Source: Gorsachius magnificus
Lineage: Eukaryota; Chordata; Aves; Pelecaniformes; Ardeidae
Assembly (NCBI GenBank): GCA_034008185.1
Contig: CM067081.1
Span: 32,796,806 to 32,860,805, forward strand
Length of the DNA stretch: 64,000 nucleotides
Reading direction: 5' to 3'
Each line of letters begins with the position of its first letter. The stretch's first letter is position 1. This document shows, in pieces, positions 23,291 through 37,300 of the stretch. The notes beneath the pieces were generated by a model. That model did not search any database. It had not been told where the DNA came from and saw nothing but the letters and a program-made list of their open reading frames with translations. The position numbers and the translations under genes are program-made.

Positions 23291-25332
23291 AAGAAAATAC
23301 AAATTTACCTTTATTATAACCATAAAGAGGCATTACTTTAACAATTAGCTGTACAGTCAGCACTCGGGTATACGCCTGTGCCAAGTCAATTCTCAGTGGT
23401 GCACTGCCTGTGCTTACAGGGTGGTTATTGTCTCTGTATTACAGTTATATCTTGATGGACAAGCCTCAGATTACAGAATAAAGCTTTACTCTTGGACCAA
23501 AATAGGAGGCAACATTTTTATTTAAAAAAATTAAAAACAGCAAGTTTCTAGTCAGATAATATAAAGCATCTTAAATTAATCTTTTGAAAGTATTTACACT
23601 ATTTGTAAACGTAAATATCTGAAACTGTACATGTTTAAACAAATGTTCGTTTAGCAAACAGGCTGTATAAACTGGTTGCTCTTCTAATCTTTTCAACCAG
23701 GTGTCCTAGAGCTGTCTGGGTACTCTGAGAGAGAGAAGATCCCAAGCACAAGAGCGACTACTGCGATGGTTTACCCTTCACATCTTTTTCTGTACAACGT
23801 CTGTATTAAGTCAGTCATAACTCTGTACAGTGACCACGCCATCCTTCTGTAAAACTTTATAAAAAACCCGAATATACATATATTACAATGCACTGGGCAT
23901 TATTTTACAGCCTGTATTTCTACATAAGTAAAAAGAAAGGGCGAGTTTTCTTCCTTGTTAGCTCCTTTAGTTAGTTTTTAAGGAGTCGTGTTAAGGTCCT
24001 ATGAGTACCATTTATGTACCTCAGCACCACTGCTGCAATACTTCTCATGGTAGCTTTAAATCCTACCATCTTAGTCTCCAGCCAGGTGATTTATAACAGG
24101 AAAAATATTAACCAAAACACCACCAATGTGCATGGAAATTTCTACATATTTAAAACTACAGAACAGGTTTTATAAATAAGTTAAAAATCTGCCATGTAAG
24201 TCACCACATTTTTCTTTTGTAGTGCTGCACAATAAAGACTTACGCACCAAGACACCCTGAAGCTGCTTGTAGCGTTTCATTGAGTAATGGCCAAGTGTTT
24301 AGCATTCAGGTTTCCAAAATAACGACCATTAAACGCACACTGAACACCACGCATTGCTTACCAATTACCGAGTACTTATCCCCTGTTTACCATGCCAATT
24401 TGACAGGTTTGCACATTAAATTTCTGGCATCCCCACACACCCTGATTAGCACTTACTCCAGCACACAAAGGCTGCAAAAGTTCCCGTCCCATTTGGTCTT
24501 GGGTAAGGCAAAAAACCAACTCTAACCTAAAGCTAAGAACCTGAGAATCTCAGTGCTAAGCTTTGCCGTAAAGCGTCTGAAAATACGCAGCTCCCTCAGA
24601 AACAAGAGAAATGATATTGCAAATCCCAAGGAACTGAGATTCTTTACAGGGAGGAAGGTCAGAGCATGAAACTTCAGGTCAGACCTCACAGCTCCCGATC
24701 ACAACAGCATCCAGTGTTTCAAGAAAAGCTTCACATGTGGGAAGCAAGTTTTCCCAACTAAGAACCTCTGAATTATGTTCAAGCACGTGGTGGATTACCA
24801 GGATTTTGGGGGGGTTAAGGAAAAATCGGAGCATGCCTGCTTAAGTCAAATTGTCATACCAATGTGCTTATCTCCAAGCCTTGCACATACCTATTACAGC
24901 TCCCATTTGATTCCCTGCGCTTTATTTCCAACATGTCTTTGAAAGTGCGGCTTTTCACTGCATACATCGGCTTATTAAAGGAAAGCAAGAAAGGTTTTTA
25001 CAGAAAAAAAACCCAACATGATTTCAATTTTGAAAACATCTGGATATGGTGGTAAGTGAGCTACCGTAAGAGTGATCTGCAAAGGGCTGTTTTGTTTTCT
25101 TCTGCCTCACTTCTCAAGCCAATGAACAGGAAGACCTTTAACAAATCAGTAGAACTGGTTTTCTTTTTTTTTTTTTTTTTTTTTCCTAAAACAGGGGTAA
25201 GCAGCCTGGATAGTTTTGATGCAGACTGGACTGCACAGTGGGATCCTTCGTTCACTTCAAGCAAACGTCTTCACATTCCCTTCACTGCCTGGCATTCAGC
25301 TGAAACTTATTTCAAGCAGCCTCACTGTTGGG
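23290..25332 (-). other. COG3: COG3 3' untranslated region (inferred extent)
   Basis: The AT-rich stretch downstream of the COG3 stop has no conserved frame. On the minus strand an AATAAA lies at 23,310-23,315, and another within 23,516-23,522. Taking the distal signal gives a 3' UTR of about 2.0 kb, an inferred length. It contains a 21-base T run (25,164-25,184), which is A21 in the mRNA sense. Confidence 0.5.
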
Positions 25333-28300
25333 CTACTTGGACATCGATAAAAGTAAGTTCACCTGAAAGATGAAAGGAAAGCAAGCATTAGAGCAGCCAA
25401 GTTTCAGAACTGACGTCTTATATTTTAACCTTTAAACAGGATTCCTAGGAAGCATGGAGAGTCTTAGACAAATCAGAAGACAGCTAAGAAAACAACTGGC
25501 CAAAATTTCCAGTCAAATGCCTACTCACAGGCTTTTTAAAATGCGATTGTTGACCATGTTGACCAATCATTTCAGCAGTCAAAAGCTACCGTGACAAAGT
25601 TTCTAAGATGACTTCACGCATTATCAAGGAATTCAAAAAAATACGCACATGGGCAAAAAATATTTAACATTAATCTGAGATATCCAAAACACATTTGGGA
25701 TCCTTTGCAACACTTGTTTCTCACAGGCTGCAATATGGTTTCCCAGGTGCGGGAATGTGCTCCAGGTTAATCAACACACATCCCTGTGGCCACATTCACT
25801 GCAGGCATTGTCCTCTAATCCATAAACTAGATTATCTGTTTGAATATTGCCATCCTGGGATAATCACAATTCTATCCACATTCCCTGGACAACTACAGTC
25901 AAAGCGACATTTTTAAAAACCTACTTGGTTTGTCAGAGCATCCTAATACAGAGACTGAAGACCTTATCATGTAGGTTTACATTTCCATAAACATCTGCAC
26001 GTTTTCCCAATGCAACTGACTTCAAATGAACCCTTGTAATTCTTTCTCATGCTTCCCAAATGTAAAAGTTGCTGCTTCTTGTATTTGTCAAAAGCAAGAC
26101 AGAGGCTTTTTTAAAGCTTATTCACTAGCTTTGATATCTCCCCAAAACCACAATACCCAGAAATGGCAAAACTCCACCATAACATTGTACAACTCAATCC
26201 CCAGCAACATCAGTCACCACCTTCAGTTTAAACAACTCTACTGGATATTCATAAAAATAAAAACCAAACAAAACCCCCTTTTAGCTGAGAGCCAAAAGTT
26301 CAGACAAAGCCCTGAGTTTAACCATCCCTAAGAGGCATAATAAATAAATAAATAAGGATTCTGAACACTGAAAATACCAAAAAAGACAAATTAATGTTTA
26401 AAAAAAGCCAGTCACATAATAGACCAACTGATAAAACAGGGATCTTCAATATATACCTGTTCCATTGAAGGACAAGCTATGATCTGGAGATCTTCATTAC
26501 TAAATTCTTCCTTTAACAAAGCATGGAGTTTCTGGAACATCTGCTGAATGTTATTCTTTTAAAGGAAAGAAAAAACCACTCAATATTAAAAAACACAACA
26601 CCCACCTCAAACATGAACCAGAATAAGCACAATGTACATGGAATAGCTACTGAAGTGACCACCTAGGGAGAAGCAGTTGAGCTTTAAAAGCTTTTCTTTT
26701 AAAACAAACCCCAAAACAGCCACAAGGAACCTGTGTTGGCTGTGAGAGAAAAACTTCAGCTAAGATGTGCTAAGCTGAAACACCGAGTCCTGTGGACTTA
26801 GCCTGGAAGCTTAAAACTTGAGCTTGGTTCTTTCTGTTGGGTTTACAGTGGGTCTCCCATTGCATCTCTATCATCCTCTCTGCCTCCAGTGTTTCTGTCC
26901 ATGCATAACTGACCAAGTTTTACTGGCTTTTGCTGGGACAAAGTTTATTTTCTTTATACCAGCTTGTATGGTGCCAAATGCAAGATGCACAAAAAGAACA
27001 GAACCAGTTGCTTCCTTTTAGTGTGTGCATGTTACACAGGTTGAGTACAATGGAGAGCAAGACAGCTTGGGGTTTTTTTTTAAGCTTAAACATATCATTA
27101 TAAAACATATTATTAGATTACACACACACACACAGTGTGTCTTTTTAACAAGCTTCTCAGATCAGGGACACCACATCGAATGTAACAGTCTGTGCACTAT
27201 TACATGTGCATGGTATTTGTCACAGATTTACTGGCCGCACTAGTAGCCTAGAATAACTCACAGACAGGTATGCATATGTATGTGTGTCTGTATATATACA
27301 CTTACAAATATATGCATATAGATATGTTATACATATAACCATACACACAGAGGTGTGAATGATCCCACAAAATGTGTTTAACATCTTTAACTAAATGTGG
27401 GCCCAACACCTATAGGAAAACATGCTGAAGTACATCTAGCAATACTCACCCTAACTGGCTTAAACAAAATTAACTCTGTGTCTTTATTGGACAAGTATAA
27501 CGACATGCTTCGTAACGTTGATGGCAGCTTCGTTTTTATTGTCTTATATGTGGAAGAGACCAGATCGTTGATCTTTGCTGAAAGTAAAAGAAAACATGCT
27601 TAATGGGCTAAAATGGCATTCTGCCAGTTGAAATCTACACTCCAGAATATCATCTCCACTTTACTGGGGCTGATCATAACCACAGGGTTGAGCAAAAGGG
27701 AAAGAGGGGGAGACTGGGCTGCTCAGCATCAATCCCATCATCCCACCACAACATGCCAGACAATGGGACCCACTCAAAACATCAGACCCTCTTTCCCTGC
27801 AGAAAACGCATCCAACCCGTTTCTGCAAGCCACCACATCCTCCTGAGGTTCCTGAAGCCACAGCTTACCAACAGCAACAAAGTTCTATGTAGGCTTCCCC
27901 CTAGAAAATCTGCCTGGAAAAGAAACTGCTGGGAAATAAACAGTGCTAGTAAAGTGAACAGCACATTACAAATTCTCCTTACTGACCACAGGCCACGTCT
28001 GTAAGAAGAAAGGCTGCACAGCCATCTGGACTTTGAACCAATCAGACAGGAATCCTCTCTCAGACAAGACCTTCTTTTGTTATTGCTAGGTATTTTAATG
28101 ATTTTTCCAAGATCTCTGCTTGAAGGGTAGAGGAAAAATAAATTTTGTAGCTTGTCCTGGTTTTGGCTGGGATAGAGTACACTTTCTTCCCAGTGGCTGG
28201 CATAGTGCTGTGTTTTAGATTTAGTACTAGAAGAATGTTGATAACACACGGATGTTTTGGTTGTTGCTGGATAGTGCTTAGACTGGTCAAGGACTTTTCA

Positions 28301-31300
28301 GCTTCCCCTGCTCTGCCAGGTGCACAAGAAGCTGGGAGGGGGCACAGCCAGGACAGCTGACCCCAACTGACCAAAAGGATATTCTATACCATGTGACATC
28401 ACACTCAATATATAAGCTGGGGGGAGTTGGCTGAAGGACAGCAATCGCTGGCTGGGCATCAGTCAGCGGGTGGTGAGCAATTATATTGTGCATCACTTGT
28501 TTTGTGTATTCTTTTATCATTATTCTCATTGTTATTATTATTTTCCTCTGCTGCTTTATTAAACTTTCTTTATCTCAACCCACGGTTTTACTTTTTTTTC
28601 TGATTCTCTCCCCCATCCCACTGAGGAGTGAGCAAATGGCTGCGTGGTGTTTAGCTGCCTGCTGGGTTAAACCACAACAGAGCTTTAAAGTACTGAAGTT
28701 AATATACTGTGTTATTTTTCTCCCCTCCCCCCCCCCAAATTTCTACTGTATCTAAATTTTCTGCCTACTCCTGCTTCCCAGACAAACAACTCCAAGAAAC
28801 AGCAGAAGATCTGCTTAGATCTGCCTCTACACACATAATTATCTCCAAACAAACATTAAAAATACTCCTGAAGAAGCAGGAGATGTTAAGTAGAAGCCTG
28901 AGTTAGCCCTTGAGAGTGTCTGACCCATGGAGCAGCACTGAATTATGAATGAACGTGGCTGGCTTTGCATTTTAAGAACACGATGCAACAGAAGGTTCCA
29001 ATGTATGAATTGGAATAATCAGATTTCTCAGTGTCACCCAGAAACACAACTTTGTAACATGAAGAGCAAAGCAACCCAGGAACACCTAAACTACTCCAAA
29101 TGTTCCTATGAAGCATTCACATTTGAATTCTTAAGAGGAAAACAAAGCTGGATTCCATTTTTGCAAAGTGACAGGAAAACTGAGAAGGAAGTAGGTACCA
29201 AATGTACAGACAATAAAAGCTTCAATGCAGATTCTTTTTCTCCTACAAAAGCACTTGCTTACATTGAGATAGAGCTTTTAATTCCTTACACGCATTCCGT
29301 ATGCAGTTGTGGAAATGCTGTTTTTATGCAAGAACAGTCACAGCTTGAGAAATACTCAAGTCATTCATCTACTGCACCAATTAAAGACATATTCTGAAGT
29401 TTGTCAGGCTTTGATTTAGAGGTATATTAACACATTTAAAGTAGCACACAGGTAAGAAAAAGGCAGAGTGTGCTTAGTTACTTAGAATTTTTCCAAATCT
29501 ATCACAGACTCCCAGTCCAAATTCATCTGGCCAGATGTTCAGACTCCTACATTTTAGAAAGTCAGGCACAGAGATAAATGACATTCTCAAATACTTGAGC
29601 CCATATAATACAGCTTATACTGCTCTACCAAAAATGGTGACCAGGAAGGGTCTTTTCCTCCATTTGATGAGAAGTTTTTAGAAGAAGTCTCAAAGTAGTA
29701 AGTGATCACAGCTTTATTAGCCCACAAGCACCTCAGAGGTAACATGAATATAAAACAAAGCAAATACCTGGTTGCGCCCAAGGTTGCTGTGAAAGGCTGT
29801 ACTTGGGACCTCCTTGAGTGGCCATTGTTTTTAAAGCAGCTACCTAAAACAAGTGCAATCAACAAAATTATGTTTCTTTCGGTGGAATTCACAACAAAGT
29901 GACCAAGTAACAATTGCACAAGTCTCTTAGACATTGGAGTGTGCAGAATCTCCCCTCCTTTCTCTATTCTATGTCCTGACTTAACGATACACAGGGGAAA
30001 CAGCTTGACAGAAATTAAATTCAAAATTACAACCATGATCACTTCTTGGAAGTAAAATTCAAAATGGGATTAAGTTTATGGAGATGCTTAGGCACCTGAT
30101 GACACAAAGCCTCAAAAGAGATTTATACTTAAGCAGGTCAAACTCCCCAGATTCCCAATAAATCACTGGGATCACCTGGACAATTTATCAATCTCACCAG
30201 TTACCCATCTATATTTTAGGCATGCCACTGGCCCCTCACCCCAGAATGACAGGCATCAGAAAAGTAATACTGTAATCTTCTAAATTCTAAAAAAAACAGC
30301 AGCTGGGATACTTGTCTTTCAATACTTTGAGATGTCATGCCACTTATTCTCAGTACCTAAGGATCCACATCACACTTCTAATTTTCCAGAAGTAATAGAT
30401 CTTGCTGTGTGGTTTTCTCAAGATGCCTAGAAACCCTGAGTTCTAGAGCAGGTTCTAGAAAGAAGTGTACTGTAATAAGACATTCTTTTTTATTCCTCCC
30501 CCTTAGGAGGCCTGATCTTTCTATCAGGAACTTCTGTCACAAACAGGACTTGGGAGGAAAGTCCTGCTCAGCAAGCATCTCTCTGCCGTAAAATATGCTC
30601 AGAGCAGAAACTTTTAACACACTTCACAGCCATGCTCTAAGACCTTACTCAAGAATACATGTGACCCAAAATCAGTTTTGAAGGCTTACAAATTCAGTAA
30701 AGGTAGGAGCTTTCCTGCAAACAGAAAAGCTCCTGCCAACTTTCACAGACCTGTTTCAACATTGAAGCGTCTTGATTGAAAAGCATAAGGGTTGCTTTTA
30801 AAAACAAACTATGTCATGTTCCTTTAATCCATTAATCTCAAAAACGCCTGGAAAATTCTTGTTGGAACGTAAAAGGAAGCACAACCTTATAACAGGAAAC
30901 GCCATCACCTTCAGCTACTCAGACAGAACTAACAGCTTCTGCTATACCAAATTTAAATACCAATTCCTTTGTGCTACCAATATTTCAGTTAGGTTAACGA
31001 GCATACAACATGTTTGTACCTTTGTCATGAACTCTTCCAGCTGTTCTGTAAACTGTTTGGTTTGCTGCTGAATAAACTGCTCACAAGCAGATTTCAGATG
31101 ACGATCTACATCTTTCTTAGAGTCAATATAATGTTCTCTGATTTCTGGAGTACCCTTGAACAGAAGACAACAATTCTCTCCTTTTTATTTGCCAGAGATC
31201 ACCACCCGCTTAAATGACCCAATTTTTCTTAATGCAATAAGACTCCATATTACCTCCAGTAAGAACTGTATCAAGGCATTGTTGCTGTTTAGTCTAAAAA

Positions 31301-31342
31301 ATCTTGAAACTGTCTTCGGGTTCAGGATTTTAAATGCTGCAT
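25333..31342 (-). CDS. COG3: COG3 exons 18-23 (residues 638-822 and stop)
   Basis: Exons: 31,254-31,342; 31,020-31,154; 29,768-29,843; 27,450-27,577; 26,457-26,555; 25,333-25,362. They code in order [100 protein letters not shown] and finally VNLLLSMSK with TAG. The last exon has only nine codons but is supported by a clean CTTTCAG acceptor and by its match to the human C-terminus LSLLLLVSK. Confidence 0.94.
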
Positions 31343-34300
31343 CTGTGAATCAGAAAGTCACTCACACTGTAAGCCAGTGGGATTCAGCTCCAGGAATTAA
31401 AAACTTTAATCACTCATTTACACTTAAAAGATGGCCTAGCATGATTAGGAATACAATATTAATGATTGCACTACCGCTAGGTGTGGATGCACAAGTACAC
31501 ATGCACAGATGCACACAAAGCTTGAGCCACTATTTTTTAATTGCACCTATGGTAAATCCAAATCTAACAGTTGCACAGTCTAAATAGATAAATACATTAC
31601 ACAAACCTAACAAACAAACGGTTTGTTTGCTATCAGCACGCAAATTGTATGAGCTATTTTACTTTTGTAACTATTATCTACAAGTGGAAGACTTTTACGT
31701 AAGCTATACAGTTAAGGATTTACAAACAATATGCAGAATTTGGCCCATGTTGCCTGGGAAAACCAAGTACAGTTGCATGAAATAACTTAGAACTGCCACT
31801 CTTTTCCTCTGCACTCAATTATTTTACTTAGGACTAAATAACTACAGAAGTCCCAAGAAGGAAAAGCAACAATGTCTGTAATTAACACAAGATACTGAAA
31901 TATTCCTATGGCGTTACCAGGATGTTGCCAACATGAAATCTAGTCAAACTGGGAAAAAGAAAATTATCAATACAGTTTCAGTATGGCTTTATTGCCCTAA
32001 TGTGATTCATTTATCATCCTACACATCCATCTGCTTTTTTTTTCCATTTCAAAAGCAATTCTGCACCCCTCTTGCTGTATAAAACAATGGGAGTGAAACA
32101 AGATGTTAGAGTTAAAGAAGTGCCGTCAAAGGCACTAAACAAACAGGGAGTATCAGATATGTAGGCATGTAGGTTTTGCACTGAACTAAGAATCTGCACT
32201 CCTATGCAGTTAAAGGAGACCACAGACAAAATTCATTTTGTTCCCTGAATTATTTCCCAGAAACTTCACCAATTCCAGAAAGAACCTAAGTTCTTGATTA
32301 GAAGCCTATGAGCTAGTCAGTGCAAAAGTCACTTCTCCCCACTGTATCCTTCAATTACGTGAACCTTAGCATTATACTACTTTAAAAAAAAATGGGTGGA
32401 AACATGACTTTTACATTAAGCAGTGTCCCTTTGTCTATAAATCTCAAATTAAATCTTAAATCTATGTGCAGAAAGCTTGGCTAGAACACAGTAAAACTCC
32501 TATTAGCCATGTTATTTTTCTTCTACAACTCATCCCAAATATGAGAGCCCTACTGGCCTATGCTATGCCACATTAAGAATTAAGCACAATGTCCCTCTTT
32601 TCAACACCACCACCACCCAATATAAAGAAAGTGTTTTCCATTACTTACCACTACCACCTGCAAAGCACTGGCTGGCACAAAAATTTATTCAATTAAATGA
32701 AGATGGAGAACAAACTTGTGTGTCAGCCAGGACAAGACACCAAAAGGATGTATTTGCCTGTTAACCACCAGTCAACTAGAAACTACTCAACAGGTAGGAG
32801 GTTTCATTGATGTTCAAATGCAACAGGTAAAATGGTTAGTGTAAGAATTGCTTGCGTCAGAGTTAAAAGAGCAGCATATTAGATGGCAGGAAAGAAATGT
32901 TATTTCTTCAGCTTTCTCTTCTGCAATGGAAGAAGAGAAACTTGATATATTTCCCATTATCTTTATAAACTTGACAAGTGCATGACAGTTCACTCTTGTA
33001 TCGAGAGTTTTTTTCCTGCATTTTACAAAGGAACCATAGTACAGTTTTAAAAGTCATGAGCATGGCTACTACTTTCTATTTTCCCTTCCTGCAACAGACA
33101 CTGTTACTACATAAAACTGTTCAATACTGCTCATTGAACTTGCGACATAAGAAATCCTTTCCAAAACAAAACCTCACAGAAAGGTCTAAGAAATCTTAAT
33201 TTGTTCTAGAGAAGTCAATGTATTGTTAAATTCACCTGCTAAACAGTGGTAACAAAAGACATTCCTTTAAAGGGTCAGAAAAGTGGAAAGACATCTCTGT
33301 GCAATAGAAATGTAGATTACTTAGCTGTTCTTAAAAAGGACTGGATAAGTAAGTTAGGTCAGCAGCAAAAAACAGTCAAATGCATTTCATGCAAAAATAA
33401 AGAATTTCCTAGATACATCTTGAATTACCCTGAATAAGAGAATGGGTTTGGGTTTTTTTTCCAGAGAAGATAAGAACAAAGCAAGAGATTAGAACAAGCG
33501 TACAGGTCATTGCAAGTGAACATAAAATAAACCCAAAACTTTTGCTGGCACATTAAGGGAGGACAATCCCGTCCCATTCTGTAGCCAGCTACTGTTCAGT
33601 ACCTCTAGTTTTCTTAAGGTCCAGGGAAATTTCCTTAATGGTGAAATCAGTGTGGAAAGGAGCAATTTGTTCACGAAGAATCAAAAGGTGTTTTATTAAG
33701 AAAAGCTGTCCATCAACCTGGGTCTACAGCACAACAAGAGAAAAAGCATCCATTACACGTTAAAAAAAAAAACAATTAAATGAAGAGCAAAGTTTCAACA
33801 TCTCCACTTTTATTAGTTACTTCCTATAACGAAATTAACAATCTTTTTCCATTAGCCTGTAGTGCCATTAACTACTCTGGGATCAACAAATCCCACTTCT
33901 GTACTGTTCCTAACACATTGCTCTACAGAAGCCGACTTTATTCAGATGTTTTGGAAGAATTAAGTTACACTGCCATATTACTAAATGTCCACATCAAGTA
34001 CAGGTATCCATTATTTGAAAGATCCAAACTTATTCTTCATAAGAGCCAGGAATTATTTAATGTAATTGATGTAATTTATAATTGAAAAACACAAGGTTCT
34101 AAAATTTTTTTAATCATTGTAATGATCAAAAAAAAGCCAAACAGTTAATGTTTCTGTAATAACCTTGATTAACTGTGCTATTGTGCAAAGGTCTTAGGAG
34201 GCATTTTTCTCATGTCATTAAACACAGAGCTTGGTTAATTTCTAAACAGTACAGAAAAGATACAAAGAATAAAACAAGGCCAAGTTCACACCAAGACAGT

Positions 34301-37300
34301 CAGATTTGCACTCCTTGTTGTTTTAGCTATATGCTTTATACTGCCTGCTGCTTTTAATCTTTGAAATTCATGGCTCATTGAGGTAAATGGAGGATGACTC
34401 AAGAATTCAAATTTGCTTTTGCAAGCTGGAAGAGAACTTTCCTTGATATAACATTAAATAAAACAGTAAAGAAGAAATTAGATTTAAATCTGCGGTTTCA
34501 ACAAATAGAAATGTTTACTAGAAATAAGTGGTGGAACGCTTTCTTGAATTTTTCTTTTTTTATTCTTACATGCATGATTTCACCAGATAATCTTAAATTA
34601 ACATGCATCGAGAACAAAGTGGTACAGAGCCTAGTCCTGGGCCAACCTATCTAGGGTTCATTGCAGATGAGTTTCATTCTCTGCAATACTTTAAGTCAAT
34701 GCTGACCCAATATACGGTGCTGGAGTGGATAATTAACTGTAGAACTCAATCAGTTACATATATAATAGTTATCTGCTCAAGCTAGAAGGGAAAGTGGTTT
34801 GAATTTCTTTTTAAAGCTACTACGTTTAACAGATATTTTTCAAAGGACGCTCAAAAGAAATAGTGCAAAACAGCTCTTCATTTCTAATAGCAACTAAAAC
34901 TTTTTGCATGACTAAATATTTATTGCTTATACAAATCCAACAATTTTAGCCTACTAAGACTTTCCTTTTTTTTTTTTTAAATTCCCTTTCTGGCTGTTAG
35001 GAATTAGCAAATTACAAAGTATTTGTATTAAAGGAACTGTGACAGGAAAAAAGAAGGTTTATTGCAACTACTTAAAGTAACACTTAAAATGATGTGATGA
35101 AACTGGACTGAATTCTGAGCCACACATCAGACCAAACCTTTTGATAACAGACGGTTCTGAGCAGAGAATACTTAACAAATCTTCCCAGTGAATTTAATAC
35201 TTGGAAAGATTTTTGAAAATTTAAACAATGGAGGCAGAGAAAAAGAGAAGAGAGGAACAGGCGGTAAAAACAAATATAGGGAGCAGAGACTTCTAGCAGT
35301 TTTTCTTTACGTATCACTTGACTGAATTCACATGAGTTAGAGCAGCCTGTGAACGCGATTGCTATGATTTGTATTCCACCTTTCAGATAGGTGAGCGTGT
35401 GAATCATTACCTCTGCTTTACAATACATCAACTGTAACTAAAAGCTGGCAAATCCATCAGGTCTCTGGGGGCAGAGGAACATGCTTTCACTGAGATTACG
35501 ACAGAATTCTGAGCAACTGCTTCACAGCTTTATATATACACGCGGGGTGAAAAAGAAATTGTAACCAAAGCACAGGTTCTGACCTTGGTTTTGCTGATAG
35601 AATCGGCAGCTCCCAGCAGCGAGTGGATGCAGGCAGATAAGGCCTCTTGCGATAATCCCTGAAATACTGCCCTCTGCAGGGAAAAGGAAATCAGACCAAA
35701 AAAAAAAAAAGGTTTTAGCAAAGCTTAGGCAGAACCTGTAAGAGTTGTAGCTTGTGAAGGATGTGCTTGCCAGCACGTAAAATTCTAGATTAGTTAGCTA
35801 CAAACATGTTGTCCAAACTCAGTACGACAGGATGTTCGTATATAAAGGCTTGCTACAGCACTTAGAGGGACTGGACACAGGTATACACTCAAGCATGCCC
35901 TGTTCACCCTCCAGCTCTGAATTTGTACCTGGGTAGTGACATGTCAGTGCCCCCTAATGCGTTCACAGCTAATGGCATGAACGATGCTTAGCGGGTAACC
36001 TGACTAGACGCTTCATGCGCCAGGGTAACTACCTGTGTGTGCAATTTATACTTGCAACAGATGTGAGATCATTTGAGCGAGCTTAACCTCAAGCAAACTT
36101 AAATTACCTCAGGTTTGTGCCAGGTTAGTAAACAAACATGACAGCTGCCATGGCCCAGGTGACACAGAGTAACTCACTAAGCTGCAGCAACTTGATCAAT
36201 ACGGCTGAGCTCGCCGCCGAAACACAGCTCGCCTCCACCAGCACTCCAACATAGCACATGACAGTCCCGACTGCCCCAAGACTTGCCACTGCCACTTCAT
36301 TCATGTCTTCTCCTATCTACAGGGAGCAGGCAAGGCGTACCATTGCTGCTAGAATACCTCAGTGAAAAAATAAATGAATCACTGTGCTGACACAGTATAA
36401 ACGAGCCTTGCAAACAACACAAAACCGACCTCATTTCCAAAGGTCTAGCTGAAAACAAAGGCAAATACTAATTTATCTTTAATGAGATTGATATATTAAG
36501 CAATGAAGTATCAGTATTTTCCAGCTTCTTTTTAAGCAAATAGTATCTTGGTAGCAGTTTCACATAACACCTATCAAAGATATTTTGAAATGCATTAAAT
36601 GTATCTAATAAAGATATAACACTTACAAAAAAGCAAAACCACTTGCATTATGCTTCTCAGAGAATTATTAGCCTTTTATGCTATTAGGTAACAGACATAA
36701 ATCAGATTCTAAAGGGCAAGTCTCAAAATACTCGTGAAGTAAACACCGCTTTTGCTTCTGTTAGATGTGAAGATTCCTACTGTCTTAAACTTTGGAAATG
36801 TCTCCTACGTTTTGAAAGGTGAAAAGATGTGCCACAAAAAATGTTTGAGAAAGTTCCCAAAATGTAGTAGTAGAGTCTCCATTTTTAAGGCCAGAAACAT
36901 CACCTTGCCTCATGTCCTGCAAAGCACGTAGCAAATAACACATTCACCCAGTAATTTCAGCAGTAAGATCATTCTCTATAATCAATCCAGAACTTTCTAT
37001 TCTTTCTTGTCCTATTCACCCCCCAACTTTGGTGCAATAAGTATCATGAGCATCAGACACTGAAGTATTTCTGCAATAGCAAAAGCAATAGATGTACAAA
37101 CCAGTGCCTTTTTTCTAACTCTACAAATACAAAATTGTCTTGGAAATGGTGACCTAAATTTGTCAGTTCACTTGTTTTACATAAAGATAGCAGCAAAAAG
37201 ACTAAGAGATAACAAAGGTCAGCAATTGTCCATTCCTAATTTACATTAAAATATTTAGACATGGTGCTACATACTTCATAACTTCACTTAAGAACAGATA

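Noticed and set aside
28945..29397. 150-codon plus frame in COG3 intron 20
   Set aside because: No recognisable domain, intronic and antisense to COG3, with AT-rich chance composition. No promoter or splice evidence.
31156..31587. 143-codon plus frame overlapping COG3 exon 18
   Set aside because: Antisense shadow of a real COG3 exon plus intron sequence.
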